A DNA stretch of 24,400 nucleotides from JBAZGH01 sp041652935 (GTDB lineage: Bacteria; Patescibacteriota; Patescibacteriia; Patescibacteriales; XYC2-FULL-47-12): NCBI GenBank assembly GCA_041652935.1, contig JBAZGH010000011.1, forward strand, positions 1 to 24,400, in the 5' to 3' direction. Below are positions 1-8,524 of this stretch, piece after piece. A program made the position numbers and the translations under genes. Below the pieces are notes generated by a model, which did not search any database, had not been told where the DNA came from, and worked only from the letters and a program-made list of their open reading frames with translations. The stretch's first letter is position 1; the number at the start of each line of letters is the position of its first letter.

Positions 1-442
1 GCTTGGCTAAAATAAAGCCATAGCGGTTTCTTAAAACCTCTAAATCATGATTTTGTTCTTGATTCGCCAAAGAAGATAAATGGCTTAAATTATCAATTAA
101 ATATTGGTGTTCGATTATTCCGCCGTGTTCTTCAAGCAAGCTATTGATAATGCGCCGCAAACTGGCGGTATATTTATCAAATTCCTCATGCTTCCTGATT
201 TTATTTATAGCGGTATTTTCAATCTGGCGGATGCGCTCCCGAGTTAAATTATAAGCGGCGCCGATTGATTCAAGGGTAACTTTTTTATTATTTTCCAAGC
301 CAAAGCGCTGGGATAGCACATCCCGCTCTTTTTCCCGTAAAACACTAAAAAGAGTGTCTAAAATAATCCGACTGTCTAAAATAGCCGCCTCCTCTTTAAT
401 GCTGTTGTCTAAAATTGTGTCTAAAATTGATTTATTGTCCAT
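1..442 (-). CDS. Sigma-70 region-4-like HTH protein, truncated by window edge
   Basis: The reading frame starts at an ATG at 440-442 and runs off the left edge; 147 residues are visible. Residues about 35-80 look like sigma-70 region 4: a segment REKERDVLSQRFGL, then TLESIGAAYNLTRERIRQIE, the classic helix-turn-helix that contacts the -35 element. No region 2 is visible, so this is not a complete housekeeping sigma factor. The part after residue 85 is alpha-helical and might be a HARE-HTH-type domain, as in the RNA polymerase delta subunit, but that is inference. The N-terminus has four ILD tripeptides encoded by repeats of a 9-bp word. An in-frame upstream ATG at 464-466 is an alternative start; neither has a clear ribosome binding site. 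It is divergent from clpB and has its own promoter at 509-537. Confidence 0.75.
   Translation of the reverse strand, partial: MDNKSILDTILDNSIKEEAAILDSRIILDTLFSVLREKERDVLSQRFGLENNKKVTLESIGAAYNLTRERIRQIENTAINKIRKHEEFDKYTASLRRIINSLLEEHGGIIEHQYLIDNLSHLSSLANQEQNHDLEVLRNRYGFILAK
356..427 (-). repeat. Four copies of 9-bp word GTCTAAAAT inside coding sequence
   Basis: GTCTAAAAT occurs at 356-364, 374-382, 407-415 and 419-427. The spacings (18, 33 and 12 bp) are all multiples of three, so each copy reads as the tripeptide ILD in the sigma-like gene. It is either a repeat expansion kept in frame or a real repeated helical motif. Confidence 0.7.
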
Positions 443-508
443 AAAATTGAATTGCCAATTAAGCATCCATTGACTAAATCATATAATTCAAGTTTTATTT
501 ATAGCAAT

Positions 509-537
509 AATATATCATATTTCTAAAAATAAGTCAA
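509..537 (-). promoter_or_regulatory. Sigma-70 promoter for the sigma-like HTH gene
   Basis: On the minus strand, TTGACT (532-537) is followed by a 17-base spacer and TATATT (509-514), with a TG one base before the -10 (extended -10). The predicted start near 502 gives a leader of about 35-60 bases. It is seen in the sequence; use is inferred. Confidence 0.7.
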
Positions 538-685
538 ATGTTTTGCTTTATTTTTATATTTAATGGCTAATATTAGCTAACTAAGTTTTAAATTATAAGT
601 TTTAAATTACATAATAAAAAAATTTGGAAGTATCACTTACGATATAAAACTTTAAACTTTAAAACTTTAGAACTGTTATGGGGAT

Positions 686-714
686 TTGACAAACGTAATC
701 TATCTATTTATAAT
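686..714 (+). promoter_or_regulatory. Consensus sigma-70 promoter of clpB
   Basis: TTGACA at 686-691 and TATAAT at 709-714 are separated by exactly 17 bases, a perfect consensus. Transcription would start near 721, inside the CIRCE operator, so repressor binding would block initiation. Confidence 0.88.
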
Positions 715-718
715 GAAA

Positions 719-745
719 TTAGCACTCTTAATCATAGACTGCTAA
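719..745 (+). promoter_or_regulatory. CIRCE operator (HrcA site) controlling clpB
   Basis: TTAGCACTC (719-727), nine bases, then GACTGCTAA (737-745). The CIRCE consensus is TTAGCACTC-N9-GAGTGCTAA, so only one base differs. CIRCE binds the heat-shock repressor HrcA. Its position on the predicted transcription start, directly before clpB, makes heat-shock control of clpB very likely. HrcA itself is not in this window. Confidence 0.9.
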
Positions 746-775
746 TGTTAACTTTCAACTTTATAACTTATAAAT

Positions 776-3433
776 ATGCTAAATAAACTGACAAACAAAT
801 CACAAGAAGCTTTAATTGTCGCGCAGAATATCGCTTTGGAAAACGGCCAACAGCAAATTTCGGCCGTGCATTTGCTTTATGCTTTAATAATACAGCCGGA
901 TAGCTTGGTTAAAACTATCCTGGATAAATTAAATATTGATATTGAAAAAATTAAAAATGAGGTTTTTTCCGAGATAGAAAAACTGCCTAAAACTCCAATT
1001 GAAAATACAGTTGGCACAGTTCAAGGTACTCAAGAAGTCGCCATGATAATGAATGAAGCGAAGAAAGAAGCAGATAAAATGAAAGATGAATTTATATCTA
1101 CCGAACATCTGTTCTTGTCGATTATCCTGGTTAAGTCCCCCGCCCAAGCGGTATTGGCCAGATTATCATTGAATTATGATAGCATTTTAAAAATTTTAGC
1201 CGAAGTGCGCGGCAACCAGCGCATTACCGATCCGGAGCCGGAGGCAAAATTCCAGGCGCTGGAAAAATACGCGGTGAATCTAACAAAGCAGGCGCGGGAG
1301 CAGAAGCTTGATCCGGTTATTGGGCGCGATGATGAAATCCGCCGGGTAATGCAAGTCCTTTCCCGCCGCACAAAAAATAATCCGGTCTTAATCGGCGAGG
1401 CCGGAACCGGAAAAACAGCAATTATAGAAGGGCTGGCGCAGAGAATTATCAGCGGCGATGTGCCGGAAACTTTAAAAAATAAAGAATTAATAAGTTTAGA
1501 TCTGGGAGCTCTCTTGGCTGGCGCTAAATTTAGAGGTGAATTTGAAGACCGCCTAAAAGCCGTCTTAAAAGAAATAAGATCCCAAGAGGGAAAAGTTATC
1601 TTGTTTATTGATGAACTGCATACTCTTGTGGGCGCAGGCGCCACTGAAGGCGCCCTAGACGCTTCAAACATGCTTAAACCGCCGTTGGCTCGGGGAGAAC
1701 TGCATGCTATCGGCGCTACTACTACTAAAGAATACCAAAAATACATTGAGAAAGACGCGGCTCTGGAACGCCGTTTCCAGCCAATCCAGGTTAATGAACC
1801 GTCGATTGAATATACGATCGCTATTCTGCGCGGCATTAAAGAAAAATATGAGGTTTTTCATGGGGTAAGAATTACTGACAAAGCCATAATAGCCGCGGCT
1901 GAGCTTTCCCATCGTTATATATCCGACAGATTCTTGCCTGATAAAGCGATTGATTTGGTTGACGAGGCCACTAGCGCCTTGCGCATGGAGATTGATTCTA
2001 TGCCGGAAAACCTGGATAAATTAAAACGCGAAATTACTAGGTTGGAAATTGAACGGACCGGCATTGAAAAAGAAAATAAAAATGCATCTGGAACATCTGA
2101 TTCTAAAAAGAAAAACGCTGCCACTATTAAGAAAATATCTAACAAGCTGTATGAATTAAAAGAAGAGGCCAAGCAATTGGAAATGCACTGGAAAAATGAA
2201 AAAGATATAATCAGCGCCATTCGCGAGAATAAGAAAAAAATCGATGAATTAAAACAAGAATCCGAGCGTCTACAAAATGCTGGCGAGTTGGATAAGGTGG
2301 CGGAAATAAAATACTCTCAAATTCCTAATTTGCAAAAAGATATAGAAGCTAATGAAAAAAAACTAGCTGGAATCCAAAAAGCCGGACAGGCAATCTTAAA
2401 AGAAGAAATTGATGAAGAAGATATCGCATTGGTGGTCTCTCGTTGGACCGGGATACCGGTTCAAAAAATGTTAGAAAGCGAAAGCGCAAAACTAGCTAAA
2501 ATTGAAGACGAATTAAAAAAACGCGTTGTCGGCCAGGATGAAGCGATTGTTTCGGTTGCCAACGCAATTCGCCGTTCCCGCGCCGGTATTAATGAGATGG
2601 GGAAACCAATTGGCTCATTTCTATTCGTCGGACCAACCGGAGTGGGTAAAACTGAATTGGCCAAAGCTTTAGCCGGCTTGATGTTTGATTCTGAAGAGGC
2701 AATAATCAGGCTAGACATGTCTGAATACATGGAAAAGCATGCCGTCTCTAAGATGATCGGCTCCCCCCCGGGCTATATCGGGCATGATGAGGGCGGACAA
2801 CTTACTGAAAAAGTGCGCCGCCGGCCTTATAGCGTAATTCTATTTGATGAAATTGAAAAAGCTCATCCGGACGCCTTTAATATTTTACTGCAAATTTTGG
2901 ATGACGGACGCTTAACCGATGCGAAGGGCCGGGTAGTTAATTTTAAAAATACTATTGTTATCATGACCTCCAATTTGGGCAATAAAGTAATTCAGGACTA
3001 CTCCATCGGTTTTGCCGACCGCGGAGATACTAAAGCGCAGGCGGTTACAATCCGAGAAAAAGAAATGCGCGATAAAATCATGGAAATTCTAAAAGACCAT
3101 TTTAAGCTGGAATTTCTAAACCGCATTGATGAAATTACTATCTTCAGAGCATTATCTGAAAATGTTTTGGCAAAAATTGTTGATTTGGAATTAGATAAAG
3201 TCCAGAGCCGATTAGCCGCCAAAAATATAAAACTGCAATTTAAAGATGGAATCAAAAAAATGATCGCCAAAGAAGGTTTTGACCCGACTTTTGGCGCCCG
3301 CCCCCTGAAACGCGTTATCCAAAATAAAATTTTAGATGAACTGGCGCTGGAAATTATTGAGGGTAAAATCAAAGCCCATGATAAAGTAGAAATTGCACTA
3401 GATAAAGAAAAAATAGCAATGAAGGTAAAATAA
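776..3433 (+). CDS. clpB: ClpB-type disaggregase, HSP100 AAA+ chaperone
   Basis: 885 residues, close to the usual ClpB length. ClpB is a cytoplasmic hexamer that threads aggregated proteins through its pore and works with DnaK. The order is: Clp N-domain (about 1-145); NBD1 with Walker A GEAGTGKT at 207-214, Walker B VILFIDE at 274-280 and pore loop KFRGE near 251 (Phe where Tyr is usual); a long coiled-coil middle domain at about 405-535, which marks ClpB rather than ClpC; NBD2 with Walker A GPTGVGKT at 618-625, pore loop GYIG at 665-668 and Walker B at 685-691; then the C-terminal ClpB small domain. No ribosome binding site is obvious. It is single, under a consensus promoter with CIRCE, and converges on the next gene with 17 bases between stops. 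Only a weak AT hairpin with a T5 run (3433-3459) is there as a possible terminator. Confidence 0.96.
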   Translation: MLNKLTNKSQEALIVAQNIALENGQQQISAVHLLYALIIQPDSLVKTILDKLNIDIEKIKNEVFSEIEKLPKTPIENTVGTVQGTQEVAMIMNEAKKEADKMKDEFISTEHLFLSIILVKSPAQAVLARLSLNYDSILKILAEVRGNQRITDPEPEAKFQALEKYAVNLTKQAREQKLDPVIGRDDEIRRVMQVLSRRTKNNPVLIGEAGTGKTAIIEGLAQRIISGDVPETLKNKELISLDLGALLAGAKFRGEFEDRLKAVLKEIRSQEGKVILFIDELHTLVGAGATEGALDASNMLKPPLARGELHAIGATTTKEYQKYIEKDAALERRFQPIQVNEPSIEYTIAILRGIKEKYEVFHGVRITDKAIIAAAELSHRYISDRFLPDKAIDLVDEATSALRMEIDSMPENLDKLKREITRLEIERTGIEKENKNASGTSDSKKKNAATIKKISNKLYELKEEAKQLEMHWKNEKDIISAIRENKKKIDELKQESERLQNAGELDKVAEIKYSQIPNLQKDIEANEKKLAGIQKAGQAILKEEIDEEDIALVVSRWTGIPVQKMLESESAKLAKIEDELKKRVVGQDEAIVSVANAIRRSRAGINEMGKPIGSFLFVGPTGVGKTELAKALAGLMFDSEEAIIRLDMSEYMEKHAVSKMIGSPPGYIGHDEGGQLTEKVRRRPYSVILFDEIEKAHPDAFNILLQILDDGRLTDAKGRVVNFKNTIVIMTSNLGNKVIQDYSIGFADRGDTKAQAVTIREKEMRDKIMEILKDHFKLEFLNRIDEITIFRALSENVLAKIVDLELDKVQSRLAAKNIKLQFKDGIKKMIAKEGFDPTFGARPLKRVIQNKILDELALEIIEGKIKAHDKVEIALDKEKIAMKVK

Positions 3434-3450
3434 AATATAGTTAAAAATAT

Positions 3451-5067
3451 TTACTTTTTGCTCATCAGAACAATCGAAACCAACACCAAATACCCAATCC
3501 CTAACGGATGGTTTAAATATGGACTAAACGCACTTGTAACAACAATCATAACCAACCCAGCCAGCAGACTTATATATATTAATGACTTTCGACTTTCGAC
3601 TTTCGACTTTCGACTTAATACAATTCCATCCCAAAAAATTTTCCCTAATAGCAAAACATATACCAGCAAACCCAGCCCTCCAAGCTTCAAGGTAATATCG
3701 TGCCAGCCCCATTCAAACGCATAGGTCGTATATTCGCCGCTTGGATTCTGCTCTAGGACGCGAGGATCTTGCGTAATGTATGTTACAGTCGCGCCAAATC
3801 CCCCGCCCCGCAACGGGGCTTTTTTTATTTCTCTTATAAGTTCGGGCAATAAATTCCAACGGCTGGAAGCTCCCGCTTCTCCGGAAATCATGCCGGCTCT
3901 TTCAGAAATCATGCTGGCGGAAAAATTAGCGTTTGGATCTGGATATGGGAATTTTATAACGCCGTAAATCAGCCCAATACTTAGCGCTCCCGTTACCATT
4001 AACAGGCCGACATGACACAAAATCGCCCGCCATTCCCGCCAGAAAAATATAATCAATATTACAAAATAAAACGCCAGTCCAGCCGCCAACCCCGCCCAAA
4101 AACTCCGCGAAAAACTAATTAGTATAGTTGATATGATTAGCAATTTAACAATATAACAATTTAACAATTTTCTTTTCTCGCCCTGCAGCCAATAATAAAA
4201 ACCCAGGGACATAAAAACAAATAAGCCGACAATAACATACACCTGGCTCTGGAAAAATACCCGGACAAATCCGCTTTCCATATTTGTTATCTCCCCCACT
4301 CCCGTAACCCGCACCCAGCGGTAGACTTCATAAACTACCGGCAATACATTATGAGAAAATCCGTAAACTATAAATAATGTTTTAACTGCCAGCCAAACTA
4401 TGGAAGCGCTGAATACTAAAAATAATTGGCGCCAAAATTTTTCAACGTCTTCTCGCTTTAATTTCATTACATAAAGCAATGGAAATAAAACGCCGAAATA
4501 AACCCAGCCGTTAAAATCAAAAAAAATGTCGCTTAAGCTGTTTCCCCGCAAATATCCGTTTGCCAGACCCCAGGCGATGAAAATAAAAAGCAGGAAATAA
4601 AGAAAGTTCAAGCCGCTTCTTTCTCTTACTCCCCGCAACTTTTTTCTCGCGTTTTCGGAAAAATTTTTAAAGTCGCTGAAATCTTTGAATGCTTTTTTGC
4701 TTTTTAGAACATATTTGTCAACCTCTTCATTAATATCAAAACTGCTTTTAGTGCTGGCCCACTTCAAAAGCGCTTTGCCCAACCAGGCGGACATTATTAC
4801 CAGAAACAGCCCGATGCGCAAAGAAAACTGCGTCCCTTCGTATTCATAAAAAAACAAATAACCTTTTGAACTGATAAATAATTCCGCGAACAAAACTAAC
4901 AAGCCGTACTCTAATTTATGCACTGCCAGTAATAATGTTATTATCAATATCGCAAAAAAAGTTGCCTCGCGGACTTGAGTATAATAAAAACCGCTGAATG
5001 AAATTAATTCAACCAAAAAAATTAATAAAAAATATAGTCTGAATTTTTTTCCTAATTCATAATTCAT
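3451..5067 (-). CDS. O-antigen ligase/polymerase-like membrane protein
   Basis: 538 residues, strongly hydrophobic with about ten predicted membrane helices spread over the length. The large extracytoplasmic loop before the last helices (around RWNLLPELIREIKKAPLRGG through YAFEWGWHDI) is typical of the Wzy_C / O-antigen ligase family, which polymerises or transfers lipid-linked glycans outside the membrane. It is the last gene of the polysaccharide operon; its ATG overlaps the TGA of the preceding GT2 gene by 4 bases (ATGA), implying translational coupling. Near the C-terminus, a loop between helices contains an insert (about SRKSKVESRKS) encoded by a 7-bp tandem repeat at 3584-3616. A charged segment near residues 110-155 is an unusual cytoplasmic loop. 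Polymerase versus ligase cannot be decided from the sequence. Confidence 0.8.
   Translation of the reverse strand: MNYELGKKFRLYFLLIFLVELISFSGFYYTQVREATFFAILIITLLLAVHKLEYGLLVLFAELFISSKGYLFFYEYEGTQFSLRIGLFLVIMSAWLGKALLKWASTKSSFDINEEVDKYVLKSKKAFKDFSDFKNFSENARKKLRGVRERSGLNFLYFLLFIFIAWGLANGYLRGNSLSDIFFDFNGWVYFGVLFPLLYVMKLKREDVEKFWRQLFLVFSASIVWLAVKTLFIVYGFSHNVLPVVYEVYRWVRVTGVGEITNMESGFVRVFFQSQVYVIVGLFVFMSLGFYYWLQGEKRKLLNCYIVKLLIISTILISFSRSFWAGLAAGLAFYFVILIIFFWREWRAILCHVGLLMVTGALSIGLIYGVIKFPYPDPNANFSASMISERAGMISGEAGASSRWNLLPELIREIKKAPLRGGGFGATVTYITQDPRVLEQNPSGEYTTYAFEWGWHDITLKLGGLGLLVYVLLLGKIFWDGIVLSRKSKVESRKSLIYISLLAGLVMIVVTSAFSPYLNHPLGIGYLVLVSIVLMSKK
3584..3616. repeat. Tandem 7-bp repeat GACTTTC (about 4.7 units), coding
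   Basis: Exact GACTTTC units occur at 3584-3590, 3591-3597, 3598-3604 and 3605-3611, then a partial copy. Three units equal 21 bp, so the frame cycles and yields a 7-residue periodic peptide rich in Lys, Ser, Glu and Arg. It lies in the C-terminal loop of the O-antigen-polymerase-like gene. Confidence 0.9.
4141..4171. repeat. AACAATTTA-type repeat, coding; shares 17 bp with 8525-8541
   Basis: The 17-bp word at 4153-4169 (ATAACAATTTAACAATT) recurs exactly at 8525-8541, upstream of the GT4 gene. Here it is preceded by another partial copy and encodes LLNCYIVKLLI within a membrane segment of the polymerase-like protein. Confidence 0.75.
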
Positions 5068-5942
5068 AACTTGCTCTGCGTCTTGGGCTCAACCTTGAAT
5101 AACTGCGTCAGCCAAGCCAATATTAAGCTGTCTAGAGTAGCTAATTTTAATAAAAACCAACTAAACCAATTATGATATTTTTTAAAATAAGTTAATAATC
5201 CGCGGTTAAAGCGCTTTTGCTTGGCCAAACTCATCTGCTGGTTAAAGCTGCGGCTCTCGTAATGGATTACCCTGGCATAAGGCACATACATTATTTTTTC
5301 TCCCATTTTGCGCAGCCGCTTGCATAAATCAAGATCTTCCCACCAAATAAAATAGTCTTCCGACCAGCCGCCTATTTTTTTCATTATATCACGTCGGATA
5401 AATATGAAAGCGCCCATGATTTGCTCTACTTCCTGCTCCTTGGTATAATCAAAATCTTTAGCCAAATATTTTTTCAAAAACCACGGCTTTAAAAAATGGT
5501 GAAGTTTATATAAAATCCAAACTTGCGACCAAAATCCGGGATCACGCTTAATGTTCGGCTGGCGGTGCCCGTCGCCGTACTGCAATTGGCAGGTGCAAGC
5601 GCTGACATCACCCGCTTCTTCAATATAATTCATTAAAATTTTCGGCGCATTTTCCACCAATTCCATATCAGGATTCATAAATAAAACATACTTACCCCGC
5701 GCTATCGCCAGCCCCTGGTTATTGGCTTTGGCAAAACCGGCATTTTCTTTATTGAAAATGACTTGCAAGTTGCTATATTCAAAAGTCATAGCGTTAAGCA
5801 TTTGCATAGAGCCGTCGTATGAATTATTATCAACCACAATTACCTCAAAATCAATATCCCTGGTAAATAAAAAAATAGACTTCAAGCATTGGCGAAGTAG
5901 GTTTGATACGTTCCAGTTTACTATTATTATGCTTAAATCCAT
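5064..5942 (-). CDS. GT2 family glycosyltransferase (rhamnosyltransferase-like)
   Basis: 292 residues. The N-terminus LSIIIVNWN followed by VDNNSYDGS is the nucleotide-binding start of GT-A fold family 2. The NPD in FMNPDMEL replaces the usual DxD metal site, as is common in WbbL-like rhamnosyltransferases. WWEDLDLCKRL carries the acidic ED motif of the acceptor/catalytic site, followed by the conserved HYESRS. It probably adds a sugar from a nucleotide or dTDP donor to a lipid-linked glycan at the inner membrane face. It starts 5 bases after the previous GT2 and overlaps the next gene by 4 bases. Exact sugar specificity cannot be read from the sequence. Confidence 0.87.
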   Translation of the reverse strand: MDLSIIIVNWNVSNLLRQCLKSIFLFTRDIDFEVIVVDNNSYDGSMQMLNAMTFEYSNLQVIFNKENAGFAKANNQGLAIARGKYVLFMNPDMELVENAPKILMNYIEEAGDVSACTCQLQYGDGHRQPNIKRDPGFWSQVWILYKLHHFLKPWFLKKYLAKDFDYTKEQEVEQIMGAFIFIRRDIMKKIGGWSEDYFIWWEDLDLCKRLRKMGEKIMYVPYARVIHYESRSFNQQMSLAKQKRFNRGLLTYFKKYHNWFSWFLLKLATLDSLILAWLTQLFKVEPKTQSKL

Positions 5943-5947
5943 AAAAT

Positions 5948-6688
5948 TTATATTTTATGTTTCTTCTTCACAACCTGAACTGCTTCCTTATATTTTTTCA
6001 CATCATCATTCCGGGGCATCAGCTTATAGGCCGCTTTTGGCAGCCACCTGCTCATCGTACCGTGTTCATTTATAACCGTAAATAAACCCTCATCTATAAA
6101 AACTCCCCCATGCCCACATTCAAGCATTGTCAGCCATACATCCCAGTCCTGGAGCCGGCTTATATTCTCGTCCCACCCGGGAAAATGATGCTTGCGGCAA
6201 AGGGATGTTGTATGTATATATGGCATTTCTTTTAATTTAGCTTCATTGAATTCCCATAGTTTAAACTGCTTTTTGCCGAATATAAATGAACAATAAACAT
6301 AGCTGGCTTCCGGATTATCCTGCAATATTCTTAACATTTTTTCCAGCATATCTAATCTGGCGACCACGTCCGCATCCCAAAAAATTAAATATTCATCCCC
6401 ATTTCCGCCCTGCTTAAATAAATTCGGCTTTACTTCTTTCAAACCGCGGTTGCGGGCCGCATTAGAGCCGGAATTGCTTTGCGACACAATTTTAAATCTG
6501 ATTTTTTTATCCCAAAATTTATGTTTTATTTTATCCAAAATTAAGGCAGTACCGTCAGTTGAGCCGTCGTTAACCACTATCACTTCGTAATTTTGATATG
6601 TCTGATGCAAAACGCTATCTAAACATTTCTCAATTTCTTGAGCTTGGTTGTATATCGGTATTATTATTGAAATTAGGTTTTCCTTCAT
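5948..6688 (-). CDS. GT2 family glycosyltransferase
   Basis: 246 residues, a compact GT-A fold family 2 enzyme without membrane helices. ISIIIPIYNQ and VVNDGSTDGT form the donor-binding segment; FWDADV supplies the DxD metal-binding motif; RLQDWDVWLTM is the acceptor-side acidic motif. It ends with a lysine-rich tail. Probable role: one sugar addition in assembly of the surface glycan built by this operon. It is separated from the HD gene upstream by a 7-bp tandem array and is almost contiguous with the next GT2. The two GT2 proteins differ enough not to be a recent duplication. Confidence 0.87.
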   Translation of the reverse strand: MKENLISIIIPIYNQAQEIEKCLDSVLHQTYQNYEVIVVNDGSTDGTALILDKIKHKFWDKKIRFKIVSQSNSGSNAARNRGLKEVKPNLFKQGGNGDEYLIFWDADVVARLDMLEKMLRILQDNPEASYVYCSFIFGKKQFKLWEFNEAKLKEMPYIHTTSLCRKHHFPGWDENISRLQDWDVWLTMLECGHGGVFIDEGLFTVINEHGTMSRWLPKAAYKLMPRNDDVKKYKEAVQVVKKKHKI

Positions 6689-6715
6689 ATTTATTTAATT
6701 TCCAAATAATTTAAC

Positions 6716-6762
6716 TACTGGTTACTGGTTACTGGTTACTGGTTACTGGTTACTGGTTACTT
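6716..6762. repeat. Tandem heptamer array GTTACTG, 5 full units plus partials
   Basis: Perfect 7-bp units at 6721-6727, 6728-6734, 6735-6741, 6742-6748 and 6749-6755 with partial units at both ends. On the minus strand the unit contains TAA. The stop codon of the HD gene (6757-6759) is itself part of the array, so the array begins exactly where the gene ends and spans the gap to the GT2 gene. Confidence 0.95.
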
Positions 6763-7428
6763 ATTATTTAAAACTTCTTCCCAAAATCTTTTAAAAAATT
6801 CTGTCATAAACCTATGGCGTTCCTCGCCGATCTTTTTGCCTTCTTTTGTTAGTAATTTATTTTTAATATCTTTTAATTTATATTCATACTCCATTATTGC
6901 TGAATCTTCCTTGGTAAAACTACAATCTTTAGCTTTTGAATCTTTTATTATCTTTTTTTCGTTCCCTGTGTACATTGTATTTGATCCGGCGCTGCCGGCA
7001 AATAAAAAATCCCTGCCTATCCCAACCGCTCCGATAGAATCAAGTTTGTCAGCGTCAAATAAAACTTTTGCTTCTAAGGTTTGCGGGATATGTTCATTTC
7101 GATAACGGTGGCAAATAATGCAATGCAGAATATTTTTTATATCATTTTCATTAATTTTTAATTTCCGCAAAAATTTTTCAGCAATTTCCGCGCTCCTTTG
7201 CGCATGGCAAAATTTTCCCTTAGCTTTCATTTCTTCTTTTCGGCCGACATCATGCAACAGCGCCGCTATTTCCAAAATTTGCAAATCAGCTTTTTCTTTT
7301 TTACCGATTCGCAAAGCTAAATTCCTCGTTCGTTCAATATGCGTCCAGTCATGGCAACCGCTAGCTCCAATAAAATATTTTCTTGCTTCTTTTTCAATTT
7401 GTCTAATAATATCTTTTGATATTTGCAT
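6757..7428 (-). CDS. HD-domain metal-dependent phosphohydrolase
   Basis: 223 residues, all HD domain. HDWTH at 26-30 gives the first metal ligand (His30), LLHDVGR contains the hallmark His59-Asp60 pair, and FDADKLD around 125-130 supplies the last Asp. These match the small YedJ-like group of uncharacterised HD hydrolases acting on nucleotides or phosphate esters; the substrate is unknown. It lies inside the polysaccharide operon between GT4 and GT2 genes, so a role with nucleotide-sugar or lipid-phosphate side products is possible, but a housekeeping passenger is equally possible. No signal peptide; cytoplasmic. Its stop codon is supplied by the 6716-6762 repeat array. Confidence 0.85.
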   Translation of the reverse strand: MQISKDIIRQIEKEARKYFIGASGCHDWTHIERTRNLALRIGKKEKADLQILEIAALLHDVGRKEEMKAKGKFCHAQRSAEIAEKFLRKLKINENDIKNILHCIICHRYRNEHIPQTLEAKVLFDADKLDSIGAVGIGRDFLFAGSAGSNTMYTGNEKKIIKDSKAKDCSFTKEDSAIMEYEYKLKDIKNKLLTKEGKKIGEERHRFMTEFFKRFWEEVLNNK

Positions 7429-7437
7429 ATTTTATTT

Positions 7438-7483
7438 GTTACTTGTTACTTGTAACTTGTGATTTGATACTTGCGACTTGTTT
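7438..7483. repeat. Degenerate heptamer repeat (TTACTTG-like) forming a gene's 3' end
   Basis: Units such as TTACTTG, TTACTTG, TAACTTG, TGATTTG and ATACTTG follow each other. They encode the last residues of the GT4 protein (SIKSQVTSNK) and its TAA stop (7439-7441). Confidence 0.75.
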
Positions 7484-8518
7484 TTCCCAACTAAACTCAT
7501 TCATCGCTCTTTCTTTGCCTTGCTTGCCAAGCTTCAATCGCAATTCATCGTCTTTGCATAATTTCACAATCGCCCTGCTGATTCCATTAATATCCTCCGG
7601 ATTAACTAATAACCCGTTCACGCCATCTTCAACCGCATCCCGCACTCCCCCGGAATCGCCGGCAATTACCGGCTTGCCGCGCAAATTCGCTTCCAAATAC
7701 ACGATTCCAAATCCCTCGAAATCGCCATCTATATCCCTACTCGGCATAATAAAGATATCACATAATTCGTAAAGTGCGGCAACCTCCTGGTCGGATGCTT
7801 TATTTATTAAAATTATTTTATCCTTATTTTTAATATTTAATATTGAATATTGAATATTGAATATTTCCGGACCATTACCTGCAATAATATAAAATAATTC
7901 TGGTATTTCTTCCCAAACTTTTGGTAATGCCTCAATCACTTTGTCAACCCCTTTCCTCTCCACCAACCTCCCCACCTGCAATAATATTTTCTTACCTGCC
8001 AAATTATACTTTTCAACTAGCGCGTTCCTGATTCCTAATTCCTGATTCCTAATTCCTTTTTCCACTCCTGGATTAACCACCGCTATTTTATCCCGTACAG
8101 ACGCATTGCAATGCGTCTCTGCCAACTTCGCTACGTACGAATTCACACAAATTATTTTTTTCGCATTTTTTAAAATTCGCCGCGCGAGCCATCGCTTGCG
8201 CGCGGATTTCATCGCGAAGGCAAAATCCATCCCATGTAAAAAAACAACGTAATCAAATCTTACTATTTTACTCAATAACCAGGCAACTGTTCCCAGCGGC
8301 AAAATATGCCCAACTAAAACTGTATTTATTTTATATTTTTTAATTGCTCGCCATAAATGCCATAAACTAAAAATCCAATGTGGTCTTATTAATTTTGCGC
8401 CAGTCAGTACTTCAATCTTGCTGTCGGAATGCTTTACCATATTTCCGTAATAATTCGCTACCCCGCCTCTAAACGGCGGATATTCCAAAGTAAATAAAAG
8501 CGTATTTTTGTTATTCAT
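7439..8518 (-). CDS. GT4 family glycosyltransferase with repeat-derived inserts
   Basis: About 359 residues from an ATG at 8516-8518. NTLLFTLEYPPFRGGVANYY is the usual GT-B N-terminus with the glycine loop; ILLQVGRLVERKGVD begins the C-terminal donor domain; EGFGIVYLEA is the E-x7-E motif, followed by GKPVIAGDSGG. A TTG at 8539 would add 7 residues (LLNCYQD) encoded by a dispersed repeat, so the ATG is preferred. The gene contains three repeat-like stretches that stay in frame: GIRNQELGIRN (8024-8057), FNIQYSILNI (7830-7866) and the C-terminal end (7438-7483). They sit at loops where homologues vary. Role: transfer of a sugar from a nucleotide donor to the surface glycan precursor. Specificity unknown. 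Confidence 0.87.
   Translation of the reverse strand: MNNKNTLLFTLEYPPFRGGVANYYGNMVKHSDSKIEVLTGAKLIRPHWIFSLWHLWRAIKKYKINTVLVGHILPLGTVAWLLSKIVRFDYVVFLHGMDFAFAMKSARKRWLARRILKNAKKIICVNSYVAKLAETHCNASVRDKIAVVNPGVEKGIRNQELGIRNALVEKYNLAGKKILLQVGRLVERKGVDKVIEALPKVWEEIPELFYIIAGNGPEIFNIQYSILNIKNKDKIILINKASDQEVAALYELCDIFIMPSRDIDGDFEGFGIVYLEANLRGKPVIAGDSGGVRDAVEDGVNGLLVNPEDINGISRAIVKLCKDDELRLKLGKQGKERAMNEFSWEKQVASIKSQVTSNK
7830..7866. repeat. AATATTGAAT tandem repeat inside GT4 gene
   Basis: About 3-4 tandem copies of a 7-8 bp unit (AATATTG/AATATTT) encode FNIQYSILNIKN just after the conserved GNGPE motif. It is in frame and the gene stays open. Confidence 0.75.
8024..8057. repeat. TTCCTGA/TTCCTAA repeat inside GT4 gene
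   Basis: Alternating TTCCTGA and TTCCTAA 7-bp units (four full units) encode GIRNQELGIRN between the Rossmann domains (after VVNPGVE). Canonical GT4 proteins have a short variable linker here. Confidence 0.85.
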
Positions 8519-8524
8519 ATCTTG

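Larger units (their letters stand above)
443..775. other. Divergent intergenic region between sigma-like gene and clpB
   Basis: This 333-base gap is very AT-rich. It holds a minus-strand promoter for the sigma-like gene (509-537), a plus-strand promoter for clpB (686-714) and a CIRCE operator (719-745). The stretch at about 538-680 holds loose AAACTTT-type repeats (for example 647-670) and nothing else recognised. No small ORF with convincing coding character was seen. Confidence 0.8.

Noticed and set aside
1174..1836. Long minus-strand ORF inside clpB
   Set aside because: Shadow of a strongly conserved clpB frame; no domain and no independent signal.
3433..3459. Clear terminator between the convergent clpB and polymerase genes
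   Set aside because: Only a 6-bp all-AT stem with T5; too weak to call.
6716..6762. CRISPR array or spacer structure from the tandem repeats
   Set aside because: Units are 7 bp with no spacers; no cas genes nearby.
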